A stretch of DNA of 64,000 nt from an uncultured Oscillibacter sp. GTDB taxonomy: Bacteria > Bacillota > Clostridia > Oscillospirales > Oscillospiraceae. Shown here one piece after another: positions 8,453 through 16,753 of this stretch; the first letter of the stretch is position 1; each line of letters begins with the position of its first letter. The stretch spans positions 62,001 to 126,000 of the forward strand of contig CANPTW010000001.1 in the NCBI GenBank assembly GCA_947577075.1, written 5' to 3'. The notes beneath the pieces are model-generated. The model was given only the letters and a program-made list of their open reading frames with translations. It did no database searches and was not told where the DNA came from. Position numbers and translations under genes: made by a program.

Positions 8453-9673
8453 TTATTTGGACGCGTCGCCGCCCTTGTTCCAGCGCCTTCCCCCGTTGCG
8501 GTAGGGCGGGCGGCGGCGCTTGTTCTCCCCGGCGGGGCGGTCCTCCCGCTGGCCCTCGGGGCGGTCCTGGCGCTGCTGCCTGGGCGGGCGGGGAGGCTGG
8601 CCCTGCTTTTTCGCCGGCGGCTGCTGTGCCGCCGGTCCCTCCGGACGGGGCCCGCTCTTCCGGCGGCCGCCCCGGTGGCGGTGGCGGGGCTTTCCCGTGT
8701 CGCCGCCCTCGGTGCCCATCTTCTCCCGGCGGGGGGCCTCCTCCAGCCCGCTGGACATATAGTAGGGCGTGGAGAACACGGGCTGCATCAGCTCCTCTTC
8801 CTCCCGCTCCTCCACGAAGCGGGCCGTGCGCTCCGGAATCTCGATCCCCTCCCGGCTGCCCTTGCCGTTGCGCAGGACCCGGATCTCGCAGGCGTGATAG
8901 GTCTTCAAGCTCTCCGGCGCGCTGTCCAGGCTGACCTTCACCAGCTCCCGCAGCAGCTCCACGCTCTTCACGTTGCCGGGGCCGTCGGGGGTCTGGACAA
9001 AGGATTCCACCTTCGGCATCCGCCGGGCGGCGTCCTCATAGGCGTTCTGCTCGTATTTCAAGCAGCACATCAGCCGTCCGCAGGTGCCGGAGATCTTCGT
9101 GGGGTTCAGGCTGAGATTCTGGGTCTTGGCCATCTTGATGGAAACGGGGAGGAACCCGTCCAGGAACTGGGAGCAGCAGAAGGGCCGCCCGCAGATGCCC
9201 AGGCCGCCGATCATCTTGGCCTCGTCCCGGACGCCGATCTGCCGCAGCTCGATCCGGGCCCGGAAGACCGAGGCCAGGTCCCGGACCAGCTCCCGGAAAT
9301 CCACCCGCCCGTCGGCGGTGAAGTAGAACACAATCTTGTTGCTGTCAAAGCCCACGGAGACGTTGACCAGCTTCATTTCCAGTCCGTGGTCGGCAATCTT
9401 GCCCTCACAGATGTCGAAGGCCTCCTTCTCCCGCTTCCGGTTGTACTCCACCACCCGGAAGTCGTTTTCCGTGGCCTTCCGGACCAGGGCGCTGAGGGGC
9501 TTTACAATGGCGTCGTCGTCCACCTCGTGGTTCCCCTGGGTGCAGGTGGCAAACTCCAGCCCCTGGGCGGTCTGGACGATCACGTTGTCCCCCACGCGGA
9601 CCTGCAGGTCCTTGGGGTCAAAAAAGTACGTTTTGCTTCCGCCCCGAAAGCGGACGCTGATGACTTCAGTCAA
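8453..9673 (-). CDS. ricT: PSP1 / RicT (YaaT) family regulator
   Basis: A 406-residue RicT/YaaT homologue. In B. subtilis RicT joins RicA and RicF in an Fe-S complex that affects RNase Y, competence and sporulation. The PSP1 core (about residues 1-290) has the expected cysteine clusters CGRPFCC and CGRLMCC. The last ~110 residues are a Pro/Arg/Gln/Gly-rich, very basic low-complexity tail, longer than in B. subtilis, possibly RNA-binding (inference). It overlaps holB by 4 bases (ATGA), matching the conserved holB-yaaT order of Firmicutes. Confidence 0.92.
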   Translation of the reverse strand: MTEVISVRFRGGSKTYFFDPKDLQVRVGDNVIVQTAQGLEFATCTQGNHEVDDDAIVKPLSALVRKATENDFRVVEYNRKREKEAFDICEGKIADHGLEMKLVNVSVGFDSNKIVFYFTADGRVDFRELVRDLASVFRARIELRQIGVRDEAKMIGGLGICGRPFCCSQFLDGFLPVSIKMAKTQNLSLNPTKISGTCGRLMCCLKYEQNAYEDAARRMPKVESFVQTPDGPGNVKSVELLRELVKVSLDSAPESLKTYHACEIRVLRNGKGSREGIEIPERTARFVEEREEEELMQPVFSTPYYMSSGLEEAPRREKMGTEGGDTGKPRHRHRGGRRKSGPRPEGPAAQQPPAKKQGQPPRPPRQQRQDRPEGQREDRPAGENKRRRPPYRNGGRRWNKGGDASK

Positions 9674-10533
9674 AGGATTCCCTCCAATTCCGCGGCCAGG
9701 GCCCCCAGCACATGGCCGGGGCCCACATTAAAGCCGCACTCTCGACGGTAGTTCCGCAGTATTTCTATTGTGCGCACAATCTGGTCTTTTGTCAAGCTTT
9801 TCCCGATCAGTCCGGCAATCTCCCGGTCCCCGGCCTCCGGCGGCCTCCCGTAGAGAAGGAGCAGCGCCTCGGAGAACAGCGTGCCGCTCCGCTCCAGAAG
9901 GGCGGCCAGATCCTCCCGGCCGAGCTTCTTTTTCTCCAGCCGGACCGCCAGCTCGGCCACGCTTCCCCGCTTCCGGCGGGCCAGGGTCCGGCAGAGGGCC
10001 TCGCCGTCCCCTTCCTCCGCTCCCCCGGGAAGGGCTCCGGGCTGGAGCTTCAGCTCCACGCAGCGGGACCGCAGGGTCTGGAGCACAGCCGCCCGGTTTT
10101 CCGCGCAGAAGAGGAAGGCGGCATAGGGGGGCCCCTCCTCCACCAGCTTGAGCAGCACGTTTTGGTCCTGCTCCGTCAAAAGGGCGCAGTCGGGGAAGAG
10201 ATAGACCTTCCGGGCGCCCTCGTTGGGGCGGATGTAGGCGTCCCTCCGGACCTCCCGGAGGATCTCCACGGCGATAAACTTGTGCTGGTCGTCCCGGACG
10301 GTGATGACGTCGGGATGGATGTCCTGCCGGACCTTCCGGCAGGAGGGGCAGCCGCCGCAGGGGCGGTTCCCCTCGGGCCCCGTGCACTGGAGGGCGGCGG
10401 CGGCAAAGCGGGCGGCGGCCCCCCGGTCCCCGGGGCCGGTGAACAGCAGCGCGTGAGAAAGGGCGCCCCTGGCGGCGGCGGCGCGGATGCGGGGGAAGAC
10501 CGGGTCCTCCCGCGGGGGGGCGGGCATGGGCAT
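9670..10533 (-). CDS. holB: DNA polymerase III delta' subunit
   Basis: Clamp-loader subunit of 287 residues. The zinc-module cysteines are visible (CTGPEGNRPCGGCPSC), followed by HPDVITV, the LLKLVEEGPP segment and the SRC motif (LRSRCVEL). The P-loop region (FTGPGDRGAAARF) lacks the GKT lysine, as expected for a non-hydrolysing delta'. The ATG at 10533 has GAAAGGAG 7 bases upstream; the open frame continues far upstream but without plausible starts. It couples to ricT by a 4-base overlap. Confidence 0.9.
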   Translation of the reverse strand: MPMPAPPREDPVFPRIRAAAARGALSHALLFTGPGDRGAAARFAAAALQCTGPEGNRPCGGCPSCRKVRQDIHPDVITVRDDQHKFIAVEILREVRRDAYIRPNEGARKVYLFPDCALLTEQDQNVLLKLVEEGPPYAAFLFCAENRAAVLQTLRSRCVELKLQPGALPGGAEEGDGEALCRTLARRKRGSVAELAVRLEKKKLGREDLAALLERSGTLFSEALLLLYGRPPEAGDREIAGLIGKSLTKDQIVRTIEILRNYRRECGFNVGPGHVLGALAAELEGIL

Positions 10534-10651
10534 GGCGGGGCTCCTTTCTCCTCTCCCCCGGAGGGGGGACGGATCTTTTATGTGATATAATTGTATCACA
10601 GCACGGGCGAAAAGGAAAGAGGAGTTTTTCCCCGGGGAAGCGCCAAGGCTC

Positions 10652-10680
10652 TGGACTTTTTCCTCCGCCCTCATTATAAT
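10652..10680 (+). promoter_or_regulatory. Sigma-A promoter of the PepSY gene
   Basis: TGGACT, 17 bases, TATAAT, 34 bases before the chosen ATG. Confidence 0.75.
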
Positions 10681-10713
10681 AGAGACGAATCTTCCAAAAG
10701 GATGGTGAACCCC

Positions 10714-11790
10714 ATGGATCCACAAACCCATGAAAAGAACGAAAAGCGGCTTATTCGCTGGCTGCTGACGGCCACCATTGTTCTCCTGCTGCTGGTGCTG
10801 GCGCTGCAGCTCCGGCAGGCGCTGGGCGGGCGGCACGGCGGCGATTCCCGGCCCCTGACCCAGGACGCCTCCGGTTCCGGGGATTCCCAGCCCGCGGCCC
10901 CCGCCGTCTCCCCCGGGAAGGCCGCCATGGTGGAGGACGTCCGGGCCCTGAATCCCGCCCTGTCCGCCGAGGCCCTGTCCGCCCTGTCCGCCGGGGAGCT
11001 GGAGCAGCTCTGCGAGGCCGGCGCGCCGGGCCTGCCCATCGGCCTGTCCGCCGCCGCCCATGCGGCGGAGGCTTACGCCGGGACGCTGGAAATGGACTCC
11101 GTCACCTGGGACGCCGAGGCGGAGCTGGACGACTCCCCCGCCCACTACGATGTGGAGCTCCGCCACATCACCCTGGGGGAGTTTGACTACAAGGTGGACG
11201 CCTACACCGGAGAGATTCTGGAGGGCCGGGCGGGCGTGTTCCAAAACGTTCCCTCCTCCTCCGGCGCCCCGGAGGAAAGCGCCGCCGGCGGCTCCGGTAC
11301 CGCCGGGGAAACGGGCGGCGATGCGCCTTCCCCCGCCGGAGCGGAAAGCGATGCGCCGCCCCCCACCGGGGAGGAGGCCGCCAAAGCCGCCGCCTATGCC
11401 CATGCCGGAATCAGCGAAGCCCAGGCGGAGCAGGTCCGCTGCAAGTCGGACTGGGACGACGGAATCCGGATCTACGAAATTGAATTCCGCTCCGGCGGCA
11501 CGGAATATGCGTATAAGATCGACGCGTCCTCCGGAACCGTCCTTGAGGCGGAGCTGGAGCGGGGCGCCGCAGGGGCCCCCGGCGGTTTCATCGGGGAGGA
11601 AGCCGCCAAGGCCGCGGCCCTTGCCCACGCGGGCGTCAGCGAGGCGGAGGCCGGCTTTGTCAAATGGGAGCTGGAGGAGGACGACGGCCTCTGGGTCTAT
11701 GAGATTGAATTCCGCGCCGGCGGGGTGGAGTATGAATACGAGATTGCCGCCGGAGACGGGGGCATTTTAAAGGCGGAGCAGGACCGGTAG
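10714..11790 (+). CDS. Membrane-anchored protein with three PepSY-like domains
   Basis: A 358-residue protein with a basic start (KRLIRW), one transmembrane helix at about residues 17-37 and an extracytoplasmic remainder. Three PepSY-like units follow: a diverged first, then two closely similar ones beginning GEEAAKAAAYAHAGISEAQA and GEEAAKAAALAHAGVSEAEA, each ending in a Y-I-D/A-G beta pair (YKIDASSGTVLEAE, YEIAAGDGGILKAE). Pro/Gly/Ala-rich linkers separate them. PepSY domains are known as protease-inhibiting or propeptide-like modules; the target here is unknown. GGTGA lies 5 bases before the ATG, and an ATG 12 bases earlier has no spacing for a ribosome site. Confidence 0.8.
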   Translation: MDPQTHEKNEKRLIRWLLTATIVLLLLVLALQLRQALGGRHGGDSRPLTQDASGSGDSQPAAPAVSPGKAAMVEDVRALNPALSAEALSALSAGELEQLCEAGAPGLPIGLSAAAHAAEAYAGTLEMDSVTWDAEAELDDSPAHYDVELRHITLGEFDYKVDAYTGEILEGRAGVFQNVPSSSGAPEESAAGGSGTAGETGGDAPSPAGAESDAPPPTGEEAAKAAAYAHAGISEAQAEQVRCKSDWDDGIRIYEIEFRSGGTEYAYKIDASSGTVLEAELERGAAGAPGGFIGEEAAKAAALAHAGVSEAEAGFVKWELEEDDGLWVYEIEFRAGGVEYEYEIAAGDGGILKAEQDR

Positions 11791-11835
11791 GCGCCGGCGG
11801 GATTGAAAATGAACTGTAAACATTGGGAAATTCTG

Positions 11836-11864
11836 TTGCGTTTCCCAAGAAAATCCGTTATACT
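11836..11864 (+). promoter_or_regulatory. Sigma-A promoter of the zinc-ribbon gene
   Basis: TTGCGT, 17 bases, TATACT, ending 74 bases before the ATG at 11939. A short inverted repeat (TTGGGAAA...TTTCCCAA) overlaps the -35. Confidence 0.7.
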
Positions 11865-11938
11865 AGGTGCCATGGTCCATAAAGTGACGGAAGCCGGAGC
11901 CTGGAAGCAGGTTCAAAATATGAAAGGGGATAATCAAT

Positions 11939-12322
11939 ATGGCGTTTTCCATCGATGAACTGACCCGTAAGGCAAAGGACGTGGCCAACAAGGCCGCCGA
12001 CCGGACCAAGGACGCTGCCGAGCTGGTAAAAATCAACGTTGCCATTGCCGGAGAGCAGAAGGAAATTGACAAGAATTACCGCGCCATCGGCGAGTGGTTT
12101 GTCAGCGAGTACGAGGGTGAGATCCCCGATGCGGTGCGGGAGGCGGTGGAGGCGGTCAACGCGTCCAAGGCCAAGATCGCCGAGCTGGAGGCCAGCAAAC
12201 CCGTGAAGGAAGAGCCCGCCCCCGCCGGGGAGGAGGCCTCCGCCGGAAAGAAGTGCCCCATCTGCGGCGCGGAGTCCGACAGCAAGTTCTGCCCCCAGTG
12301 CGGCGCGCCCATGGGCGAGTAA
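11939..12322 (+). CDS. Helical protein with C-terminal zinc ribbon
   Basis: A 127-residue cytoplasmic protein. Residues 1-80 are charged and helical (MAFSIDELTRKAKDVANKAA...), probably a coiled coil; a Pro/Glu/Ala linker follows, and the end is a zinc ribbon with CPIC and CPQC knuckles 12 residues apart. Similar small proteins of coiled coil plus zinc ribbon are common in Clostridia next to unrelated genes; I know of no assigned function. It has its own promoter and is followed by a terminator, so it is monocistronic. Confidence 0.75.
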   Translation: MAFSIDELTRKAKDVANKAADRTKDAAELVKINVAIAGEQKEIDKNYRAIGEWFVSEYEGEIPDAVREAVEAVNASKAKIAELEASKPVKEEPAPAGEEASAGKKCPICGAESDSKFCPQCGAPMGE

Positions 12323-12424
12323 CGGATTCTGTCCGAAGGGAGCGCCGCGAACACGGCCGCGGGGCACAGGCGGCCCGCCTGGAAACGCACAGCCGCGGCA
12401 GGTGCGCGATTTGCGGTTAATTGA

Positions 12425-12465
12425 AAAAGAAGGAGTGAGCCGGCGGCTCACTCCTTCCTTTTTTG
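12425..12465. terminator. Bidirectional terminator between convergent genes
   Basis: A 10-bp stem (GGAGTGAGCC with GGCTCACTCC) flanked by A-rich sequence on the left and TTCCTTTTTT on the right, so it can serve both the plus-strand zinc-ribbon gene and the minus-strand AGCS gene. Confidence 0.88.
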
Positions 12466-12525
12466 CCAACAGGGCGGATCTGCGTTTGAGGGCCCGCTCC
12501 CGGGAGGGGAGCCGGGAGATGCGCC

Positions 12526-13998
12526 TCATTCCTCCTCGTTGGGGTTTTTCTCGTAAAACACCTTGAAATTGGGATCCACCGTGCCGATTCCCATATAGCG
12601 GGCCTTGTAGTCCTTCACAAGCTTGAAATAGACGCCGCTCATGGCAATGACGCAGATGATGTTCAGCGTGGTGGGCACCGCGCAGAAGAAGTCGGTGACC
12701 TTCCACACAAAGCCGGTGGGCAGCCCGTTCTGAACGGTGTAGAAGATGGTAATCAGGCCGGGGAGGGGATAGATCACCTTGAAGAACGTGATGATCTTGT
12801 TTTTCAGGGCAATGTTGTCCTTCAGGGCGTGGCGCAGCAGAACGTCGTAATACATGAACCAGCCGGTCTGGGTGGTGAGGCCGAACAGCAAAATGGCGAT
12901 GGCCACAAATTTGGCGCCGATGCTGCCGTATACCGTGCCATAGGCGGAGACGGAGAGGGCCGCCCCCTCAACGCCGGAGTTCCAGGCTCCGCTCATGATG
13001 ATGGTCAGGGACATGATGGTGCAGACCACCATGGTGTCCACGAACACCTCAAACATGCCCCACATGCCCTGGCGGACGGGATGCTCCACCTTCGCCTGGG
13101 AGTGGACCATGGTGGAGGAGCCCTGGCCGGCCTCGTTGCTGAAGACGGAGCGGGCTATGCCGGTCTGGATGGCCGCGGAGGCCGCCGCTCCCGCAAAGCC
13201 GCCCACCGCCGCCGTGCCGGTGAAGGCGCCCTTAAAGATCAGGGAGAACGCCGCCGGCAGCTGGGAGATGTTGACAATGATCACGCCCAGGCCCGCCAGA
13301 ACGAACAGGACGATCATGAACGGAACGATCTTGCCGGCAAACTCCACGACCCGCTTGCCGCCGCCCCAGATGATGATCCACACAACGACGCTGTAAATCA
13401 CGCCGAAGACCAGGATGGGGATGGGGAACGCGGAGGTAAAGCCCTCCACAATGGTGTAGCCCTGCACGCCGGAAAAGAAGTTGCTGGCGAAGCCCACGCC
13501 GAAGATGACGGCGAGAACCGAGGCCACCTTCGCGATGTTCTTGGGAAGCAGCTCCCCGATGCCCTTCTGGATGTAATAGGTGGGGCCGCCATAGGGCTGG
13601 CCGTCCTCGTCATAGCTTCGGTAGTAGCACGCCAGGGAAACCTCGGCGCTTTTCAGGGCCATGCCCAGGAGCGCCGCAACCCACAGCCAGAACAGCGCCC
13701 CGGGGCCGCCCACGGCGATGGCCGTGGCCACGCCGCCGATGTTTCCCACGCCGACCGCGCCCCCCACCGCCGTGGCGATGGCGTTGAAGGCGCTGACGTG
13801 GCCGGAGCCGGTTTCGTGCTCTTCCTTGTCAAAGAGAGAACCGAAGGTGCGCTTCATAAAATAGCCGAAGTGCCTGAACTGGAAAAAGCCTGTTCCAATG
13901 GTGAACAGTGCGCCGGAGCCAAGGACGAGAACAATTAACGGGGTACCCCATAAAAAGCCTACCGCGGTGTCCAGAAAATCAGAAATAACACTTGCCAT
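12526..13998 (-). CDS. Alanine/glycine:cation symporter family (AGCS) protein
   Basis: A 490-residue sodium-coupled amino-acid importer of the AGCS family. Family signatures are clear: GSGHVSAFNAIATAVGGAVG, VGNIGGVATAI, PGALFWLW, FSNEAGQGSS and LFGLTTQTGWF; about eleven hydrophobic helices are evident. The start at 13998 has AAGGAGG 6 bases upstream, and the open frame further upstream is GC-rich noise. It is probably monocistronic and shares a terminator with the opposing zinc-ribbon gene. I looked for a glycine riboswitch in the 240-base upstream region and saw none. Alanine or glycine are likely substrates. Confidence 0.94.
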   Translation of the reverse strand: MASVISDFLDTAVGFLWGTPLIVLVLGSGALFTIGTGFFQFRHFGYFMKRTFGSLFDKEEHETGSGHVSAFNAIATAVGGAVGVGNIGGVATAIAVGGPGALFWLWVAALLGMALKSAEVSLACYYRSYDEDGQPYGGPTYYIQKGIGELLPKNIAKVASVLAVIFGVGFASNFFSGVQGYTIVEGFTSAFPIPILVFGVIYSVVVWIIIWGGGKRVVEFAGKIVPFMIVLFVLAGLGVIIVNISQLPAAFSLIFKGAFTGTAAVGGFAGAAASAAIQTGIARSVFSNEAGQGSSTMVHSQAKVEHPVRQGMWGMFEVFVDTMVVCTIMSLTIIMSGAWNSGVEGAALSVSAYGTVYGSIGAKFVAIAILLFGLTTQTGWFMYYDVLLRHALKDNIALKNKIITFFKVIYPLPGLITIFYTVQNGLPTGFVWKVTDFFCAVPTTLNIICVIAMSGVYFKLVKDYKARYMGIGTVDPNFKVFYEKNPNEEE

Positions 13999-14240
13999 AA
14001 TAAGCCTCCTTCCGGTTTCAGGTTCCGCTGACAGCGGCGGCACACTTGAAAAAACACGGACGCGTTTTTCATTCGGCAGGCTGCGCCTGCCGGATGGGCC
14101 GCAGGGCGTCCGGCGCCGCGCCCCCAAAACCGGAGGGAGAGATGCTTCGGGCCGGAGCGCCCCCGCGGTTCAGCAGGACCTGATCATGTTCCTTTACCTA
14201 TCTTTGGCGGCCTCTTCAAGGCCGCCGGGAGCCTGCCTGC
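13999..14240. other. Intergenic spacer with one hairpin
   Basis: Between the PLP enzyme stop and the AGCS start. It holds a 7-bp hairpin (GGCGGCC...GGCCGCC, 14206-14230) just past the PLP gene without a T tract, and nothing else I can recognise, including no clear promoter for the AGCS gene. Confidence 0.4.
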
Positions 14241-15413
14241 TTACTCCGCCAGCTTGGCGAACGCCTGCTCGAAGTCCGCCATCAGGTCCTTCACGTCCTC
14301 GCAGCCCACGGACAGGCGGATCAGGTTGTCATAGGGCTTCTTGGGATAGATCAGGGTCACCACGTCGCCGAGGCTGGTGGCGATGGGGGGAATCTGAACC
14401 TGATCGGCAAACTTGGCCATCGTCTCGTAGCCGCCCTTCAGGTGGAAGCAGAGCATGCCGCCGAAGTTATCGCCGTGGAAGAGCTTCTTGGCCAGCTCAT
14501 GCTGCTTGTGGCTCTCCAGTCCGGGATAGATAACGAATTCCACCTCCGGCCGGGCCTCCAGCCACCGGGCGAGGGCGAGGGCGTTCTGGGACTGTTTGGC
14601 CAGGCGCAGGGGCAGCGTGCGGACGCCCCGCAGGGCCAGCCAGGAGTCAAAGGGGCTGATGTGGGTGCCCAGGTTGTCGTTGTAATACCGGATCCGGTCC
14701 ATGTCCGCCTTCGTGCCCGCCACAATGCCGCAGAGGCCGTCGCCGTGGCCGACATAGTACTTGGTGCCGGAGTGGACGACGATGTCCGCGCCCAGGTCCA
14801 GGGGCCGCATGATGAACGGGGAGAGGAAGGTGTTGTCCACAATGAACTTGCAGCCGTGGGCGTGGGCCAGCTCCGCAATCGCGGGGAGGTCGGCCAGCTT
14901 CAGCAGGGGATTGGACAGCGCCTCCAGGTAAATCACCTTCGTGTTGGGCTTGATCGCCTTCTTGACGGCCTCCAGGTCCAGCACCTCCACCCGGTCCGTT
15001 TCAATGCCCTTGGAGGGGAGAATGTCCTCAAACAGGCTGGCCGTGCAGATAAACGTGTCGTCCGAGCAGATGACGTGGTCGCCGGCGTTCAGCTGGGTCA
15101 GCAGGGCCAGGCTCACCGCCGCCATGCCGCAGGAGATGACGCAGGCGTCCTCGGCGTTTTCCAGAGAGGCGACCTTGCGCTCCATGGCCATGGTGGTGGG
15201 GTTGGTGGTGCGGCTGTAGATGCAGCAGCCCGGCTTCCAGCTCATGGCGTCGCCGATCATTTGGTCGTATTCGTCCGTGGTGTTATAGGCGTAGGTCGTG
15301 GTTTCATAAATCGGGGTGTTCAGCGCATGGGTGACAGGGTCCGGGCCTTCGCCGAGCTTGATCGCCCGGGTGGCGAACTCCATCCCGCTGTAATCAACCG
15401 TGTTCTTGTCCAT
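14241..15413 (-). CDS. Cys/Met-metabolism PLP enzyme (methionine gamma-lyase / cystathionine synthase family)
   Basis: A 390-residue fold-type I PLP enzyme. The Schiff-base lysine is K218 in HSGTKYYVGHGD, D193 in IVDNTF contacts the pyridine, and YSRTTNPT is the phosphate-binding loop from the neighbouring subunit. The position of the conserved PLP-stacking tyrosine (YG in E. coli MetB, YGC in methionine gamma-lyase) reads FIC here (F121, C123): the cysteine resembles methionine gamma-lyase, but the tyrosine is replaced. Gamma-lyase, gamma-synthase and sulfhydrylase roles remain possible. It has its own promoter and a divergent LysR regulator. Confidence 0.82.
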   Translation of the reverse strand: MDKNTVDYSGMEFATRAIKLGEGPDPVTHALNTPIYETTTYAYNTTDEYDQMIGDAMSWKPGCCIYSRTTNPTTMAMERKVASLENAEDACVISCGMAAVSLALLTQLNAGDHVICSDDTFICTASLFEDILPSKGIETDRVEVLDLEAVKKAIKPNTKVIYLEALSNPLLKLADLPAIAELAHAHGCKFIVDNTFLSPFIMRPLDLGADIVVHSGTKYYVGHGDGLCGIVAGTKADMDRIRYYNDNLGTHISPFDSWLALRGVRTLPLRLAKQSQNALALARWLEARPEVEFVIYPGLESHKQHELAKKLFHGDNFGGMLCFHLKGGYETMAKFADQVQIPPIATSLGDVVTLIYPKKPYDNLIRLSVGCEDVKDLMADFEQAFAKLAE

Positions 15414-15475
15414 AAAGATCTCCCTCTCTTCAAAATTTTTCCCTCAGGTCTGAAAAAGTACCCTGAGATAAATGC

Positions 15476-15504
15476 AGTATAAAAGAGGAAGTTATACTTG
15501 TAAA
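15476..15504 (-). promoter_or_regulatory. Sigma-A promoter of the PLP enzyme gene
   Basis: Minus strand TTTACA, 17 bases, TATACT, with the -10 ending 62 bases before the ATG. The leader holds a small hairpin (CTCAGG...CCTGAG, 15442-15467). No SAM riboswitch is visible. Confidence 0.8.
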
Positions 15505-15535
15505 ACTGTTATTTTTGGTGTATATTACAATAAAA

Positions 15536-15586
15536 ATACTGTTATATCCCTGTTGTTTTTTGTAATTATCACAGTAAAAATACTGT
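15536..15586 (+). promoter_or_regulatory. Candidate LysR operators in the divergent region
   Basis: An AT-rich stretch with the perfect palindrome ACAGTA-AAAA-TACTGT (15571-15586) and an upstream half-site AATACTGTTAT (15535-15545) preceded by the same AAAAA. It lies between the divergent PLP and LysR genes, the usual place for LysR autoregulatory and activator sites. Confidence 0.55.
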
Positions 15587-15609
15587 AATGCAGAGAAGGA
15601 GGCACGGCA

Positions 15610-16521
15610 TTGAACTTCCTGACGATGGAATATTTTTTGACGGTGGCGGCAAAGCGGAACATCACCAAGGCCGCGGAGGAGCTGCATATTACCCAGCAGA
15701 CGTTGAGCGCCCATATCGCGGCGGTGGAAAAGGAGCTCGCCTGCCAGCTGATTGTGCGGAGCAATCCGCTGCAGCTCACCTACGCCGGGGAGGTATTTCT
15801 GCAGCATGCCTCCAGCATTTACGGAAACTATCAGGCCATGTGGAATGAGTTCAACGACCTGACCAATAATCAGCGGGGAAAGCTTCTGATCGGCGTCAAC
15901 TTCACCAGGAGCCACGCGATCATGCCGGACAATATCGCCGCCTTCCAGGCGGTCTACCCCCATATTGAGGTGCGGCTGCTGGAGGGGACCAACGAGTCCC
16001 TCCACAAAAGCCTGGTCAGCAAAGACATCGACCTGGCCATCGCCCGGTTTCCGGAGTCGCTTCCCGGAATGGAAATCCGGGATTTTTACCAGGATGAGGT
16101 CATCATGCTGGCCCCCAAGCGGCTCCTGTCGGAGGAGCTGCTCCGGGGGGACGCGTCCATCCGCGATCTGCAACCCTTCCGGGCCTACCCCTTTGTGCTG
16201 GGCAGTCCCTTCGACATCACGGGGCAGTTTGGCCGGGACGTGATCCACAGCGCCGGCTTCCAGCCGATTGTCAAGGCGCAGTCCTCCAACATGGAAACCC
16301 TGCTGGCCCTGTGCGTCAAGGGGGTGGGCATCTGCTTCTGCTCGGAGAGCCTGGCCCGCGCGGTGCTGACCAGGGACCAGCTCAGCCAGATCAAGGTTTA
16401 CCACCTGGGGAAGGACGCCTTCCACCACATTCGCTTCGGCTACCGCAAGGAGTCCTACCAATGGAAGATGATCTCCGAGTTTATCCGGATCGCGCTGGAG
16501 GCAAAGCGCGGGCGAGGATAG
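15610..16521 (+). CDS. LysR-family transcriptional regulator
   Basis: A 303-residue regulator with an N-terminal winged helix-turn-helix (MEYFLTVAAKRNITKAAEEL, then HITQQTLSAHIAAVEKEL) and a C-terminal substrate-binding co-inducer domain. The best start is TTG at 15610, with AAGGAGG 7 bases upstream; the in-frame ATG five codons later has no ribosome site. It is transcribed divergently from the Met/Cys PLP enzyme across ~195 AT-rich bases containing palindromes, so it likely controls that enzyme in response to a sulfur amino-acid metabolite (inference). Confidence 0.92.
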   Translation: MNFLTMEYFLTVAAKRNITKAAEELHITQQTLSAHIAAVEKELACQLIVRSNPLQLTYAGEVFLQHASSIYGNYQAMWNEFNDLTNNQRGKLLIGVNFTRSHAIMPDNIAAFQAVYPHIEVRLLEGTNESLHKSLVSKDIDLAIARFPESLPGMEIRDFYQDEVIMLAPKRLLSEELLRGDASIRDLQPFRAYPFVLGSPFDITGQFGRDVIHSAGFQPIVKAQSSNMETLLALCVKGVGICFCSESLARAVLTRDQLSQIKVYHLGKDAFHHIRFGYRKESYQWKMISEFIRIALEAKRGRG

Positions 16522-16703
16522 GCCCCGGGCCATCCGCTCATCCCCCGCCCCCGGTCCTTCCGACGCTCCGGGCAGCCCGCTCTCCGGGGGGGGGAATCCG
16601 AATGGTCTGGGCGCACCAGGGCGGTGGGGACGATTTCCCGGCGGATCTATGTCCTGCGGGCGGCCGCCCGCCGGGGCAGGGCGGAAATTCCCCTGAACGG
16701 AAG

Positions 16704-16738
16704 GCAAAAAGGCGGCACGGTTTTCACCGCGCCGCCTT
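16704..16738 (-). terminator. Terminator of the NlpC/P60 gene
   Basis: Minus strand AAGGCGGC-GCGGT, GAAA loop, ACCGT-GCCGCCTT, then TTTGCC: a strong GNRA-capped terminator hairpin. The rest of 16522-16753 holds no gene that I can see. Confidence 0.88.
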
Positions 16739-16753
16739 GAGCTTGTCCAGATT

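Noticed and set aside
9670-11628. holB as a 652-residue protein
   Set aside because: The extra N-terminal part is antisense to the PepSY gene; the ATG at 10533 has a proper ribosome site and gives normal delta'.
13999-14240. Glycine riboswitch before the AGCS symporter
   Set aside because: The conserved glycine-aptamer blocks are not visible.
15414-15475. SAM riboswitch or methionine T-box before the PLP enzyme
   Set aside because: The leader is only about 56 bases with one small hairpin, too short for either.
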